A DNA stretch of 64,000 nucleotides from Actinomycetales bacterium (GCA_020444245.1 JAHLLI010000011.1:62001-126000), one strand, 5' to 3'; positions 24,563 to 34,605 are shown, counted from the stretch's first letter. Notes: generated by a model not told the origin, from the sequence alone. Translations and numbers: made by a program.

Positions 24563-24947
24563 GCTCGATGGCGCGCCGCTCCCGCTTGGTGGGCCGGCCG
24601 GCACCACGCTCGCGCACCGCGACCGCCGTCGGCCGCTCGGTGCGGGGCAGGGGCGGGGGCGTTCGGTCCTCCAGGGCCTCGGCCGCGAGCGTCGCGGACA
24701 CCCGCTTCACCAGGACGCGGCGCACCACCACCACCCGCTCCACGGGGTCTGCGCCGGGTCGGGTCAGCCTGACCCGCACCTCGTCCCCCGGACCGACGAG
24801 CGTGGCCGGCTTGGCCCGGTCCCCGTTCACCCTCACGTGCCCGCCACGGCACGCGGTCGCCGCAGCCGTTCGGGTCGGGGTCAGGCGCACCGACCAGATC
24901 CAGGCGTCCACCCGGACCTTCTCGGGCAGCTCACGGGCCGGGCTCAT
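24546..24947 (-). CDS. S4-domain RNA-binding protein (Hsp15-like)
   Basis: A 133-residue protein with one N-terminal S4 domain: VRVDAWIWSVRLTPTRTAA, GHVRVNGDRAKPATLVGPGD and EVRVRLTRPG match the Hsp15/YrfH pattern (about residues 11-65). The C-terminus is basic (RPTKRERRAIERLRGH). Hsp15 binds stalled 50S subunits with nascent chains; the same function is plausible here. It starts 23 bp after the stop of the dehydrogenase gene on the same strand. Confidence 0.9.
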   Translation of the reverse strand: MSPARELPEKVRVDAWIWSVRLTPTRTAAATACRGGHVRVNGDRAKPATLVGPGDEVRVRLTRPGADPVERVVVVRRVLVKRVSATLAAEALEDRTPPPLPRTERPTAVAVRERGAGRPTKRERRAIERLRGH

Positions 24948-24969
24948 CGCACCAGCGTAGGACGGCCCG

Positions 24970-25923
24970 TCAGGTGACCACGTTGACCGGCGTGCCCGCC
25001 ACGAAGGCCTCGACGCTCGCCACGGTCCCCTCGGCCATCCGAGCCACGGCGCCGGGCGTGCGGAAGCCCACGTGCGGGCTCAGCACCGTCCCTGGTGCTG
25101 CGAGCAGCGGGTCGTCGACGGCCGGGGGCTCCGGGTCGTACACGTCGAGCGCAGCGCGGATGTCCCCGCGGGCCAGGCGGGCGGCCAGGGCGCCGGGGGC
25201 GATCAGCTCGGCTCGTGCGGTGTTCACCAGGATTGCGCCTGGTGACAGTCGGTCCAGAAGGTCGCGGCCGATCAAGCCTCTCGTCTGGGTGGTCAGCGGC
25301 AGGTGCAGGCTCACCACGTCGGCCTGGTCGAACGCCTCGTCCAGCGACACGAGCCGCCCCGCCACCGCGCCCAGCACCTCGTCATCCACCGACCGCGCGT
25401 GCACGAGCACGTCCATCCCGATCGCGTGGCCCAGCGCTGCGACCGCGCGCCCGATCCCGCCGAAACCGATCACGGCGAGCGTGGACCCGGCCAGCTCCCG
25501 ACCCGGGCCGATCTCCGACCACCGGCCCGCCCGGACCGCACGATCCCCGGCCGGCAGGTCCCGGGCTGCTGCCAGCATCAGGCCGAGCGCCAGCTCCGCG
25601 ACCGCGCGGTCTCCGTAGTGCGTGACGTTGGTGACGGTGATGCCCAGCTCGCGCGCGAGGGGCAAGGACACGTAGGACGCGGCGCCGGTCCCGGAGAAGG
25701 CCACCAGGCGCAGCCGCCCGGCCGCCGCGCGCAGCGCCTCGTCCGGCAGATGCGTGGTGAGCAGCACCACGTCGCTCTCGGCCACCCGGCGCACGAGCTC
25801 GTGGTCGTCGGGCAGGTCGTCGGCGATCCACAGCTCGCCCAGCGCCTCGAGCCTTGCCCGCAGCTCGCCGGACCCGAATGCGGCAGCGAAGCCCCCGTCG
25901 GTGCTGGGGTAGACGATCCTCAC
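24970..25923 (-). CDS. D-isomer specific 2-hydroxyacid dehydrogenase, NAD-binding
   Basis: A 317-residue NAD(P)-dependent oxidoreductase. The Rossmann motif is VIGFGGIG; the catalytic Arg lies in LVNTARAELI, the Glu in DVYDPEPP and the His in LSPHVGFRT. The substrate domain starts MRIVYPSTDGGFAAAF. It resembles glyoxylate/phosphoglycerate-type dehydrogenases without ACT domains. The substrate is not predicted from sequence. It precedes the S4 gene on the same strand. Confidence 0.92.
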   Translation of the reverse strand: MRIVYPSTDGGFAAAFGSGELRARLEALGELWIADDLPDDHELVRRVAESDVVLLTTHLPDEALRAAAGRLRLVAFSGTGAASYVSLPLARELGITVTNVTHYGDRAVAELALGLMLAAARDLPAGDRAVRAGRWSEIGPGRELAGSTLAVIGFGGIGRAVAALGHAIGMDVLVHARSVDDEVLGAVAGRLVSLDEAFDQADVVSLHLPLTTQTRGLIGRDLLDRLSPGAILVNTARAELIAPGALAARLARGDIRAALDVYDPEPPAVDDPLLAAPGTVLSPHVGFRTPGAVARMAEGTVASVEAFVAGTPVNVVT

Positions 25924-25973
25924 GCGCCGAACCTAGCCAGCCCGTGTGACGGGCAGGTGTCGCCGGGCCTCCG

Positions 25974-27692
25974 TCAGTCGTCGGCGTCGGGCGTGGCCCT
26001 ACGGTGCTCCAGGTAGTAGCCGATCAGCCCCCGGGTCGATGGGTCCTGCGCGGTGAGCGCGTCCCGGTCCCCCGCCACGGCGGGGGCGATCTCGAGCGCG
26101 AGCTTCTTGCCCAGCTCCACGCCCCACTGGTCGAACGAGTCGATCCCCCAGACGATCCCCTGCACGAAGGTGATGTGCTCGTACAGCGCGATCAGCTGGC
26201 CGAGCACCGACGGGCTGAGGGTCGGGGCCATGATCGACGTCGTCGGCCGGTTCCCGGAGAACACCCGGGCCGGGACGATCGCCTCAGCGGTGCCCTCGGC
26301 GCGCACCTCGTCGGCCATCTTGCCGAACGCGAGCGCCTTGGTCTGGGCGAAGAAGTTGGACAGGAACAGCTCGTGCACGTCGGGCCGGCCGGGCGCGTCG
26401 ACGTCGATCAGCGGGTGCGCCGGGTGCGCCATCGCGATGAAGTCCGCCGGGATCAGCCGGGTCCCCTGGTGGATGAGCTGGTAGAACGCGTGCTGGCCGT
26501 TGGTGCCGGGCTCGCCCCAGAACACCTCGCCGGTCTGCGTGGTCACCGGCGTCCCGTCCCAGCGGACCGACTTGCCGTTGGACTCCATGGTCAGCTGCTG
26601 CAGGTAGGCCGGGAAGCGGTGCAGGTGCTGGTCGTAGGGCAGCACCGCGTGGGTGTGGGCGTCCCAGAAGTTCGTGTACCAGACATTGAGCAGGCCCATG
26701 AGCACCGGCACGTTGCGCGCGAAAGGCGTGTGGCGCAGGTGCTCGTCGACGGCGTGGAAGCCGCCGAGCAGCTGCTCGAAGCCGTCAGGGCCGATCGCCA
26801 CCGCGAGCGACGTGCCGATCGCGGAGTCCATCGAGTACCGGCCACCGACCCAGTCCCAGAAGCCGAACGCGTTGGAGGGGTCGATCCCGAAGGCCGCGAC
26901 CTTGTCCAGCGCGGTGGAGACCGCGACGAAGTGCTTGGCCACCGCCTCGGTGCGGGCGTCGTCGGTGTCCTCGATGGCACCGACCTCGACCAGCCGGCGC
27001 CACAGCCAGGCCCGCGCGAGCCGGGCGTTGGTGAGCGTCTCGAGCGTCGTGAACGTCTTGGACGCGACGATGAACAGCGTCGTCGTGGGATCCAGGTCGG
27101 CGACCGTCTCAGCCATGTCGGTGGGGTCGATGTTGGACACGAACCGGACCTCGAGGCCCGGCTGGACGTAGGGCCTGAGCGCCTCGTAGGCCATCACGGG
27201 ACCGAGGTCCGAGCCGCCGATGCCGATGTTGACGACGGTCGCGACGGGCTTGCCGGTCACTCCGGTCCACGCGCCGGAGCGCACCTTCTCGGCGAAGGCG
27301 TAGACCTTGTCGAGCACCGCCTGGACGTCGCCGTCCACGTCCTGCCCGTCGACCACCAGGGGCGGGGTGGCGCCGGCGGGCCGGCGCAGCGCGGTGTGCA
27401 GCACGGCGCGGTCCTCGGTGACGTTGATGTGCTCGCCGGCGAGCATGGCGCCGATCCGCTCGGCAAGGCCGACCTCCTCGGCCAGGCCCACCAGCAGGTC
27501 GAGGGTCTCGTCGGTGACCAGGTTCTTCGACAGGTCCACGTGCAGGTCGCCCACCGCGCGGGTCAGTCGCTCGGCCCGTCCGGGGTCGGCGGCGAACCAG
27601 GCCCGCAGGTCCGGGTCCATCGCCTTCCGGTGCGCGGCCAGCGCCTGCCAGGCCGTGGTCGAGGTGGGGTCGACGGGCTTGCGCGTCTCCAC
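25974..27692 (-). CDS. pgi: Glucose-6-phosphate isomerase
   Basis: A 572-residue Pgi interconverting glucose-6-phosphate and fructose-6-phosphate in glycolysis and gluconeogenesis. The signatures are visible: [51 protein letters not shown] and the C-terminal [14 protein letters not shown]. The GTG at 27692 follows AAGGAGG at good spacing and gives normal length. It is transcribed toward the dehydrogenase, with a 50-bp gap between. Confidence 0.96.
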   Translation of the reverse strand: METRKPVDPTSTTAWQALAAHRKAMDPDLRAWFAADPGRAERLTRAVGDLHVDLSKNLVTDETLDLLVGLAEEVGLAERIGAMLAGEHINVTEDRAVLHTALRRPAGATPPLVVDGQDVDGDVQAVLDKVYAFAEKVRSGAWTGVTGKPVATVVNIGIGGSDLGPVMAYEALRPYVQPGLEVRFVSNIDPTDMAETVADLDPTTTLFIVASKTFTTLETLTNARLARAWLWRRLVEVGAIEDTDDARTEAVAKHFVAVSTALDKVAAFGIDPSNAFGFWDWVGGRYSMDSAIGTSLAVAIGPDGFEQLLGGFHAVDEHLRHTPFARNVPVLMGLLNVWYTNFWDAHTHAVLPYDQHLHRFPAYLQQLTMESNGKSVRWDGTPVTTQTGEVFWGEPGTNGQHAFYQLIHQGTRLIPADFIAMAHPAHPLIDVDAPGRPDVHELFLSNFFAQTKALAFGKMADEVRAEGTAEAIVPARVFSGNRPTTSIMAPTLSPSVLGQLIALYEHITFVQGIVWGIDSFDQWGVELGKKLALEIAPAVAGDRDALTAQDPSTRGLIGYYLEHRRATPDADD

Positions 27693-27935
27693 GAGGTGCC
27701 TCCTTGGTCGGTCGGCTCCACCGTAGTGCGGCGCGGGCGCTCCGACGTCCTCGCCGGCGGTGTCCCCACGGGCGGCTGAGCCACCGCGGAGGACGAGCAG
27801 TCGCCATGGCCGGCACGCGCGGGGCCGTCCTTGCGGGGGCCGGCTCGGAGATCGTCTGCCAGCGGTGTCGTCATCTCGGCTCGTGCCGGACATGTAGGTG
27901 GTGTAGGCCGGGAACTCGGTCCAGGGAGGGCCACG

Positions 27936-28580
27936 ATGCGCAACACCGACGACCAGGACGGGTTCGCGACCGATGCGACCCCCGAGGTCAGCGACGACCT
28001 CGACCTGCTGCTCGCGGGCTCCGCACCCGGTGTGAGCCGGCCGACGGCCGAGCGGTCCGAGGCGCTGGCCCACCTGGTGATGGCGACCAGATCGACGGCA
28101 CTGCGGGGTCCGGGTCGACCCCGCCGCGTGCCGCGGGCGGCGGCCTTCGTGGGGGCCGGCGCCCTCGTGCTGGCCGGCGCGGGCGCGGCGGCAGCGGTGG
28201 TGCACGCGCACTGGCAGGTTCCGTGGGCCGACGACGCTGTTGGCCAGCTGAGCTTCACGGCGCCGAGCGGGGCCCGGTGCGAGGCGATCATCGGCGGGTT
28301 CACGGGCCCTCACGACACGGTGGCGGCCGCCGAGGAGTACATCCAGAGCATCGACCTCGCCTCGGTCGTCGACCTCGACGCCGCCTACGCGCAGGTCCGT
28401 CTCACCTCCATCGACGGGAGCGAGCTGCCGCCGACGGACGAGAACAACGACATCCGCTACCGCATCGCCGTGAACGAAGCGGTCTATGGCGCCATCGCCA
28501 CGGAGATGGGACGCCAAGGCCTCTCCGTCGACGGGTTCCAGATCCAGGGCGACGAGCACTGCGCCGGAGATGAGCAGTGA
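27936..28580 (+). CDS. Single-pass membrane protein, possible anti-sigma factor
   Basis: A 214-residue protein: about 65 polar cytoplasmic residues, one transmembrane helix ([20 protein letters not shown]) and an extracytoplasmic domain of about 120 residues with two cysteines (GARCEAII and DEHCAGD). I see no zinc-binding HxxxCxxC motif of ZAS anti-sigma factors. It overlaps the following sigma-factor gene by 4 bp, so it is probably its regulator, although the usual order (sigma first) is reversed. ATG 27936 follows GGGAGGG. Confidence 0.75.
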   Translation: MRNTDDQDGFATDATPEVSDDLDLLLAGSAPGVSRPTAERSEALAHLVMATRSTALRGPGRPRRVPRAAAFVGAGALVLAGAGAAAAVVHAHWQVPWADDAVGQLSFTAPSGARCEAIIGGFTGPHDTVAAAEEYIQSIDLASVVDLDAAYAQVRLTSIDGSELPPTDENNDIRYRIAVNEAVYGAIATEMGRQGLSVDGFQIQGDEHCAGDEQ

Positions 28581-29101
28581 CCGACGACCCGGCTCCACCC
28601 CTCGCCGACCCGGTGGCCGACGCCCTGGAGACCAACGCCGACGACCTGCTCGCGTTCGCCGAGCGACGAGTGGGGCGCGACGACGCACCCGACGCGCTCG
28701 CCGAGGTGATGCTCGTCGCCTGGCGCCGAGGCAGGGACCTGCCGGCCGACCCGGCCCAAGCACGGATGTGGCTGTTCGGCATCGCGCGCGGGATCGTGGC
28801 CAACGCGCGGCGCGGCCAGGTGCGACGCAGCAGGCTGGTCGGCCGGCTCCGCGCCCTGACCACCGGTCCGCCGGCCCAGGGGGCGCCGGCGGATCGGGGT
28901 GTCGAGGTCCGCGACGCGATCGAACGGCTCGACCCGGACCTCGCCGAGATCGTGCAGCTCGTGCACTGGGAGGGCTTCACCCTCGCCGAGGCCGCCACCG
29001 TGCTCGCCCTACCGCCGTCCACGGTACGAAGTCGCTACGCGCGAGCCCGAGCCCTCCTCCACGAGGCCCTGCAACCCACCCGGACCGCCCCGAGCCCGTG
29101 A
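28577..29101 (+). CDS. RNA polymerase sigma factor, ECF-like (sigma-70 family)
   Basis: A 174-residue sigma factor with a region 2 (about residues 18-85, including [18 protein letters not shown] and [16 protein letters not shown]) and a region 4 (about 108-165: [20 protein letters not shown] and [17 protein letters not shown]). Length and spacing fit extracytoplasmic-function sigma factors. Its GTG overlaps the membrane protein gene before it. Target promoters and stimulus are unknown. Confidence 0.9.
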   Translation: MTDDPAPPLADPVADALETNADDLLAFAERRVGRDDAPDALAEVMLVAWRRGRDLPADPAQARMWLFGIARGIVANARRGQVRRSRLVGRLRALTTGPPAQGAPADRGVEVRDAIERLDPDLAEIVQLVHWEGFTLAEAATVLALPPSTVRSRYARARALLHEALQPTRTAPSP

Positions 29102-29150
29102 CGCGGGTGGTGCGCGTCGCGCCGCTGCCGGGTGCCACGGGCACGAGCGC

Positions 29151-29891
29151 CTAGCGGCCGACCGCCGCCAGCACGTCAGCGAGCTCCGCCGGCCGGCTCA
29201 CCATCGGCCAGTGCCACGTCGGGAGCTCGACGTAGGTCCAGTCGCCGTCGACCAGGTGCGCGAACGCGGGCGCGTGCGGTGCCATCTGCTGCAGCTGCTC
29301 GAGGCTGAAGCTGCACAGCACCCCCGTCCGCGGCAGCCGCTCCCAGGCGCCGGTCAGCGCGACCGGCTGGGCGGCGGTGAGCCAGGGCTGTGGCCGCGAG
29401 CCCTCGACGAGAGCGGCGACGGCGGCCTCGTCGACCTCGGGCACGGCGGCCCCGAGCACGGCCCACGGCGGCGGCGGGAGCTGCCACCCCTGACCGTGCG
29501 CCATGACCAGCTCCTCGTTGGCCACGCGCGCATCGGGCCCCTCGAAGTCGGCCTGCGCCATCCCGTCGGGCAGGGGGCCCGCGTCGATGTAGACCAGGCG
29601 CGCCACGCGCTCGGGCACCCGGTCTGCGGCACCGGTCGTCACGAGGGCGCCGTAGCTGTGGCCGACGAGGACCACGTCGTGCAGGTCGCGCTCCTCGAGC
29701 AGGCGCACGACGTCGTCGATGTGAGTCGTGAGGTCGGTCTCGGGCGAGGCGAGGTCGGCGCGCTCGCCCATGCCTGTGAGGTCGACGGTGTGCACGACGT
29801 GGCCGCGCTCGCGGAGCAGGTCTGCGACGGGGCGCCAGACCCAGGCACCGAGCCAGAAACCGGGGACGAGGACGTAGGTAGGAGTGTTCAT
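29151..29891 (-). CDS. Alpha/beta hydrolase
   Basis: A 246-residue alpha/beta-fold esterase or hydrolase. The N-terminal VLVPGFWLGAWVW forms the oxyanion-hole strand; the nucleophile elbow is VGHSYGA with Ser in the G-x-S-x-G pattern; the C-terminal HWPMVSRP supplies the catalytic His. It resembles the plant methylesterase/HNL-like group. It is divergent from the WYL regulator (90-bp gap), which may control it. ATG 29891. Confidence 0.9.
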   Translation of the reverse strand: MNTPTYVLVPGFWLGAWVWRPVADLLRERGHVVHTVDLTGMGERADLASPETDLTTHIDDVVRLLEERDLHDVVLVGHSYGALVTTGAADRVPERVARLVYIDAGPLPDGMAQADFEGPDARVANEELVMAHGQGWQLPPPPWAVLGAAVPEVDEAAVAALVEGSRPQPWLTAAQPVALTGAWERLPRTGVLCSFSLEQLQQMAPHAPAFAHLVDGDWTYVELPTWHWPMVSRPAELADVLAAVGR

Positions 29892-29981
29892 GGCGACGAC
29901 GCTAGGGTGGATTGTGGACAGGTTCCGCCCGGTATCCTGAACTCTCTCTGAACGTCTTCGCCGACAGCGCCGAGGAGGGCC

Positions 29982-30977
29982 ATGACCCGCCCGACCGCTC
30001 GCGTGCTGGCGCTGCTGGAGCTGCTCCAGGCGGGCGGGCAGCACACGGTCGGCGATCTCGCCGCTCGGCTCGGGGTCGACGAGCGCACGGTGCGCCGCTA
30101 CGCCGAGCACCTCGCCGACCTCGGCATCCCCGTTCGGGCCCAGCGGGGCAGGTACGGCGGCTACCGACTCGCACCGGGCTACAAGCTGCCGCCGCTGATG
30201 CTCACCGACGACGAGGCCGTCGCCGTCGTCCTGGGCCTTCAGGCCGCGGAACGCGCTGGGCTTGCCACCACCGACCGCGCGGCCACGGCCAGCGCGCTGG
30301 CGAAGGTGTCACGGGTGCTGCCCCAGGCCCTGGGCCGGCGGCTCGACAGCCTGCTGTCGACCGCACAGTTCACGACCCCGGCGCGCGTGGCGGCTCCTGC
30401 CGGTGCCGCCACGCTGCTCGGGCTCGCCTCCGCGGCGCAGGCGCGGCGCACCGCTGTGATCGCGTACACCGCGTGGGACGGGCGGGAGTCGCGGCGGGAG
30501 CTCGACGTCTACGGCCTGGTCTTCCACTCCGGCCGGTGGTACGTCACGGGACACGACCACGCCCGTGACGGCATGCGGACCTTCCGCCTGGACCGCATCG
30601 CCTCGGTCGAGCAGGGCGACGGCTCCTACGTCGTGCCCGCCGACTTCGACGCCAGGACGCACGTCGTGTCGGGCATCGCGGCGGTCGGATGGTCGCACGA
30701 GGTCTCCGTCGTGCTGCGGACCACCCTGGCGGACGCGGGCGAGCGGCTGCCGCCGAGCGCGGGACGGCTGAGCGAGCACGCCGACGGTGTGCTCCTCCAG
30801 ACGCGCGCCGAGCGCCTCGACGGCATGGCCCGCATGCTGGCCGGGCTCGGCTGGGACTTCGAGGTGATCACCCCGGACGCCCTGCGCGACGAGGTCATCG
30901 CCCTGTCCGACCGGCTCCGCGTCAACGCGGTCCGGGGTGCCGACGCCGGCGCCACGGCCGTGCCGCCGAATCCCTGA
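29982..30977 (+). CDS. WYL-domain transcriptional regulator (DeoR-like HTH)
   Basis: A 331-residue regulator. The N-terminal HTH spans RVLALLELLQAGGQHTVGDL and AARLGVDERTVRRYAEHLAD; RGRYGGYRLAPGYKLPPLML is the linker typical of WYL proteins. The WYL domain around residues 150-230 includes HSGRWYVTGHDHARDGMRTF, with the family core reading WYV. Such proteins bind nucleic-acid or small-ligand signals. It sits divergent to the alpha/beta hydrolase and probably regulates it. Confidence 0.9.
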   Translation: MTRPTARVLALLELLQAGGQHTVGDLAARLGVDERTVRRYAEHLADLGIPVRAQRGRYGGYRLAPGYKLPPLMLTDDEAVAVVLGLQAAERAGLATTDRAATASALAKVSRVLPQALGRRLDSLLSTAQFTTPARVAAPAGAATLLGLASAAQARRTAVIAYTAWDGRESRRELDVYGLVFHSGRWYVTGHDHARDGMRTFRLDRIASVEQGDGSYVVPADFDARTHVVSGIAAVGWSHEVSVVLRTTLADAGERLPPSAGRLSEHADGVLLQTRAERLDGMARMLAGLGWDFEVITPDALRDEVIALSDRLRVNAVRGADAGATAVPPNP

Positions 30978-31341
30978 CCGACACTGCCCGCACGGCAGCT
31001 GTGGGCGAACCGTGAGCAGCCGGCGCGGTTCATGTGACAGGAGTGGTGGATGGGACGGGTGGGGCAGCGCATCCGTCACCGCTGCACCTCTGGCCACCTG
31101 ATCCGCGTGGGCTGCTCGCCGGACGCCGTCGGCGGTGGTGGGAGCCGGGCTGTGGCGGCGGCCGGCGCGGCAAAGGGCGTCGGAGGTGCGCTCGGCGTCC
31201 GCAGTGTGGACAGCCCCGCACGAATCGGTGTCTGAGTCGCTCTTCGCCGCGTGGGGCGCCGGGAACCGGCTGGGTGCGGGCAGCCGCCCAGTTCGCCGCC
31301 AAGGGCGGGACCAGGCGCGCCGTTGGCGGGGACACACCGGG
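30978..31341. other. Intergenic stretch dominated by a dispersed repeat
   Basis: The 364 bp between the WYL gene and the convergent MFS gene hold repeat copy 1 (31012-31266), then about 75 bp of unassigned sequence. An open reading frame on the minus strand crosses it, but the difference in length between the two repeat copies is not a multiple of three, so I do not call a gene. Confidence 0.7.
31012..31266 (+). repeat. Dispersed ~250-bp repeat, copy 1 (decayed hairpin)
   Basis: Shares long stretches with copy 2 at 47466-47712, in the same orientation: the first 30 bases match with one change, and identity continues to the end with small gaps. The left arm CGCGGTTCATGTGAC (31024-31038) is identical to copy 2; the right arm (31093-31107) matches the complement at 12 of 15 positions. 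Confidence 0.85.
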
Positions 31342-32646
31342 TCAGAGCGCCCCGACGACCTCCGTCGCCTCGGCCGAGCCGTCGGCACCGAGTGCGACCC
31401 AGCCCTCACGCCGGTACGCGGGGGTGAAGACGGCGAGGATCAGCACGCCCGTCACCGCGGTGCCGAGGATCACGCCGGACATCGCGATGGCGCCACCGCC
31501 GAGCAGCCCGACCAGCGAGCTCACCGACCCGGCGACGCCGGACTGGAAGGTCCCGATGGTCGCCCCGGCCGTGCCGGCCCGGTCGCCGTGCCGGCTCAGC
31601 GCGATGGCCGAGGCGTTCGGCGGGACGAAGCCGATCGCCAGGAACGTGCACCACATCGCCGCCAGGAGTGCCCCCACCCCGCCCACCCCGGTGACCGAGA
31701 CGACGACCATCGCCGCGCCACCCAGCGCGAGCGCCGGCAGACCGAGACGCAGCAGCCGGGCCGGGCCCACCCGTCGCACGACGGCCGCGTTCACCTGGGC
31801 GCTGGCCACCAGGCAGATCCCACCGGTCGCGAAGACGAGCGAGAACTGCTGGGCCGACAGGCCGAACTCCTCGCGGAACACGAACGGTGAGGCCGCGACG
31901 TAGCTGATCACGACGGCCTGGGTGATGCCGGGCAGCACGGCGAGCGCCCGGAACCGTCCGTCGCGCAGCACGGCGGCGTAGCCGCCGAACAGCGAGCCCG
32001 CACCGCGATGCCGCCGGCGCTCGGGGGGCAGGGTCTCAGGCAGCGCGAGCGCGGCGAAGGTGAGGACCACGGCGCCGAGCAGCGCGAGCCAGCCGAACAC
32101 GGCGCGCCAGCCTCCGTGGGCCGCGATCACCGCACCCAGGCTCGGCGCGAGCAGCGGTGCGGCGCCGATCACGAGCATGATCCGCGACATGAAGTGCGCG
32201 ACCTCGGCCCCGTTGTACAGGTCGCGTACCACGGCGATCGCGCTGACCGTCGCGGCCGCGGCCATGAATCCCTGGACGAGCCGCAGGCCGATGAGGATCC
32301 CGATGGTCGGCGCGACCATGCACAGCAGCGACGCGACGACGTGGCCGCTGATGCCCACGAGCGCGGGGCGTCTCCTGCCGTAGCGGTCGGAGATCGGCCC
32401 GACCACGAGCGTGCCGACCGCGCCGCCCAGCACCATCCCGGTGATCGTGAACTGCGCCCCGGCGGCGGAGGTCGACAGGTCGGTCGCGATCTCCGGCAGC
32501 GACGGCAGGTACATGTCGCTGGCCACCGCCGGCAGCAGGGTGAACGAGCCGATGAGCACCACCATGCCGGCCCGGTCGAGGCGGATCATCGGGCGGCGGG
32601 ACCCGGTCGTCGCGGCGGGTGGCGCGACGGTCGGCGGGGAGTGCAC
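31342..32646 (-). CDS. Bcr/CflA-family MFS multidrug efflux transporter
   Basis: A 12-helix major facilitator of about 434 residues. Family features include SDMYLPSLPEIATDL, GPISDRYGRRRPALVG (motif A) and the later LALPETLPPERRR. Three starts are possible; the GTG at 32646 is used because the next one upstream (32664) lies against a palindromic element, while the ATG at 32589 (416 residues) also gives a full transporter. It is paralogous to the gene at 34606 and divergent from the DinB gene. Substrate unknown, probably drugs or metabolites. Confidence 0.88.
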   Translation of the reverse strand: MHSPPTVAPPAATTGSRRPMIRLDRAGMVVLIGSFTLLPAVASDMYLPSLPEIATDLSTSAAGAQFTITGMVLGGAVGTLVVGPISDRYGRRRPALVGISGHVVASLLCMVAPTIGILIGLRLVQGFMAAAATVSAIAVVRDLYNGAEVAHFMSRIMLVIGAAPLLAPSLGAVIAAHGGWRAVFGWLALLGAVVLTFAALALPETLPPERRRHRGAGSLFGGYAAVLRDGRFRALAVLPGITQAVVISYVAASPFVFREEFGLSAQQFSLVFATGGICLVASAQVNAAVVRRVGPARLLRLGLPALALGGAAMVVVSVTGVGGVGALLAAMWCTFLAIGFVPPNASAIALSRHGDRAGTAGATIGTFQSGVAGSVSSLVGLLGGGAIAMSGVILGTAVTGVLILAVFTPAYRREGWVALGADGSAEATEVVGAL

Positions 32647-32667
32647 GGGCCTATTCTGCGCCACGCT

Positions 32668-32680
32668 CGTATCGATTCGA
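32668..32680. promoter_or_regulatory. Palindromic element upstream of MFS gene 1
   Basis: CGTATCGATTCGA, matching 12 of 13 bases of the element at 35954-35966 upstream of the paralogous MFS gene. It also sits between the MFS and DinB starts. Candidate shared operator. Confidence 0.4.
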
Positions 32681-32738
32681 CAGTTGCGTCTCACGGTGCG
32701 TCCGGCTCCGTGTCCGACGCGGGCGCGAGACTGCACCC

Positions 32739-33332
32739 ATGAACACCTCAGCCATGCTCCGCGACCGCCTCGACGGGCAGCGCCGCGCCCTGCTCGCCAA
32801 GGTCGACGGGCTGTCCGAGTACGACGCACGCCGGCCGCTCGTGCCGACGGGCACGAACCTGCTGGGCCTGGTCAAGCACGTGGCGCACATCCAGCTCGGG
32901 TACCTCGGCGACTGCTTCGGGCGCCCCTCGGGCATCCCGTCGCCGTGGGACACCGCGCCGGACGACCCGGATGCCGACCTGTGGGTTCCGGCCGAGGAGG
33001 CGCGCGCGGACGTGCTCGACCTCTACGCGCGCTCCGCCGCGCACGCCGACGCCACGCTGGCCGCGCTGCCGCTGGACACCGTGGGCGAGGTGCCGTGGTG
33101 GTCGCCGGAGCGGCGCCACCCCACGCTGCACGAGGTGACGGTGCACCTCATGGTGGACGTGGCACGGCACGCCGGTCAGGCGGACATCCTGCGCGAGCAG
33201 CTCGACGGCACGATCGGCTACCTGCCCGGCAACACCAACCTCCCCGACCGCGACGCGGCGGGCTGGGCGGCGCACCGGGCGCGGGTGGAGGCCGCGGCCC
33301 GGGAGGTCGCGGGCATCCCGCCGGAGGGCTAG
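32739..33332 (+). CDS. DinB-family (DUF664) protein
   Basis: A 197-residue four-helix bundle protein of the DinB/YfiT metal-dependent family. LLGLVKHVAHIQLGY, the helix with HADATLAALP and VTVHLMVDVARHAGQADIL supply the three spaced histidines that form the metal site. In actinobacteria relatives act as thiol transferases (bacillithiol/mycothiol dependent) or have no known role. ATG 32739. It ends 4 bp into the convergent aminotransferase gene. Confidence 0.9.
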   Translation: MNTSAMLRDRLDGQRRALLAKVDGLSEYDARRPLVPTGTNLLGLVKHVAHIQLGYLGDCFGRPSGIPSPWDTAPDDPDADLWVPAEEARADVLDLYARSAAHADATLAALPLDTVGEVPWWSPERRHPTLHEVTVHLMVDVARHAGQADILREQLDGTIGYLPGNTNLPDRDAAGWAAHRARVEAAAREVAGIPPEG

Positions 33333-34555
33333 GGGCGTTCCCGCGACGCCAGCCGGCGAAGGCCCGCGATGCCCTGGGCGAGCACCTGCTCGCGCTTGAC
33401 GAACGTGAAGCGCACCCTCGAGCGCAACGCGTCCGCCGTCGGGGACCCGGCCAGGCAGAAGGCGCTCACCGGCACCCCGACCACCCCGGCGAGCTCGGGC
33501 AGCGCACGGCACAGCTCGGCCCCGTCGTCGAACCCGAGCCCGGCCCCGTCGGCCACCGCGAAGTACGTGCCGCGCGGCACCACCACGTCGAACCCTGCCT
33601 CGACGAGGCCGGCGCACAGCAGGTCCCGCCGGGTCCCGAGCGACGCCGCCAGCTCGCGGATCCATGCCGCCGTCGTGCCGTCGTCGTCACGCAGCGCCTC
33701 GGCGACAGCGGGCTGGAAGGGCGCGCCCGAGGCGTAGGTGAGGTACTGCTGCACGGTGCGCACCGCGGCGACCAGCTCCGCCGGGCCCGTGAGCCACCCG
33801 ACCTTCCATCCGGTGAAGGACAGCGTCTTGCCCGCGGAGGACACGGTGAGGGTCCGCTCGGCCATGCCGGGCAGGGTCGCGACGGGCACGTGGCGGGTGT
33901 CGTCGAACACCAGGTGCTCGTAGACCTCGTCGGTGACCACGAGCAGGTCGTGCTCGCGCACCAGGGCGGCGACCGCGTCGAGCTCGGCCCGGGTGAGCAC
34001 GGCACCCGTCGGGTTGTGCGGGGAGTTGAGCAGGATCATCCGGGTCCGCGGCCCGACGGCGGCCTCGAGGGCGGCCAGGTCGACGCGGAAGCCGTCGGGG
34101 CCCGGCACGAGCGGCACGGTGACGTGGCGCGCGCCGGCCATGGCGATCACCGCGGCGTAGGAGTCGTAGAACGGCTCGAGGGTGAGCACCTCGTCGCCCG
34201 GGTCCGCGAGCGCGAGGACCGCCGCGGCGAGCGCCTCTGTGGCGCCGGTGGTGACCAGCACCTGGGTCGCCGGGTCGAGCTCCAGGCCGTAGTGCCGCTG
34301 CTGGTGCGCGGCCACCGCGGCGCGCAGCTCGGGGATGCCGCCGCCGGGCGGGTACTGGTTGTGCCCACCACGCAGCGCCGCGACCGCGGCCTCGACGACG
34401 TGCTCGGGGCCGTCGACGTCCGGGAAGCCCTGCCCGAGGTTGACTGCGCCGGTGCGCACCGCGAGCGCACTCATCTCGGCGAACACCGTCGGGCGCACCA
34501 CACCGCCCGGGCCGGTCAGCCCGGTCGCGTCGGCCACGCGCTGCCAACGGTGCAC
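33329..34555 (-). CDS. PLP-dependent aminotransferase, class I
   Basis: A 408-residue fold-type I aminotransferase. The PLP lysine is in SSAGKTLSFTGWKVGW; NLGQGFPD, the NPTGAVL substrate/cofactor loop (LLNSPHNPTGAVL) and VTDEVYEHLVFDD are intact. It resembles the kynurenine/methionine aminotransferase-like (YbdL/DapC-type) group; the exact amino donor is not predicted. The GTG at 34555 is taken as start, with weak ribosome-site support. It lies between two MFS paralogues. Confidence 0.9.
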   Translation of the reverse strand: MHRWQRVADATGLTGPGGVVRPTVFAEMSALAVRTGAVNLGQGFPDVDGPEHVVEAAVAALRGGHNQYPPGGGIPELRAAVAAHQQRHYGLELDPATQVLVTTGATEALAAAVLALADPGDEVLTLEPFYDSYAAVIAMAGARHVTVPLVPGPDGFRVDLAALEAAVGPRTRMILLNSPHNPTGAVLTRAELDAVAALVREHDLLVVTDEVYEHLVFDDTRHVPVATLPGMAERTLTVSSAGKTLSFTGWKVGWLTGPAELVAAVRTVQQYLTYASGAPFQPAVAEALRDDDGTTAAWIRELAASLGTRRDLLCAGLVEAGFDVVVPRGTYFAVADGAGLGFDDGAELCRALPELAGVVGVPVSAFCLAGSPTADALRSRVRFTFVKREQVLAQGIAGLRRLASRERP

Positions 34556-34605
34556 GCGCTCAGGGTAGGCGGTCGGGGGCGGCGGACTCTGGCCGTGCGC
34601 GGGGA

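Noticed and set aside
26004-27779. 591-residue plus-strand frame opposite pgi
   Set aside because: Antisense shadow; all motifs of Pgi are on the minus strand.
30309-31409. Minus-strand open frame across dispersed-repeat copy 1, with a counterpart over copy 2
   Set aside because: The two frames share amino-acid stretches only because the DNA is repeated; the copies differ in length by about 8 bp, which would shift the frame, and no start or family pattern exists.
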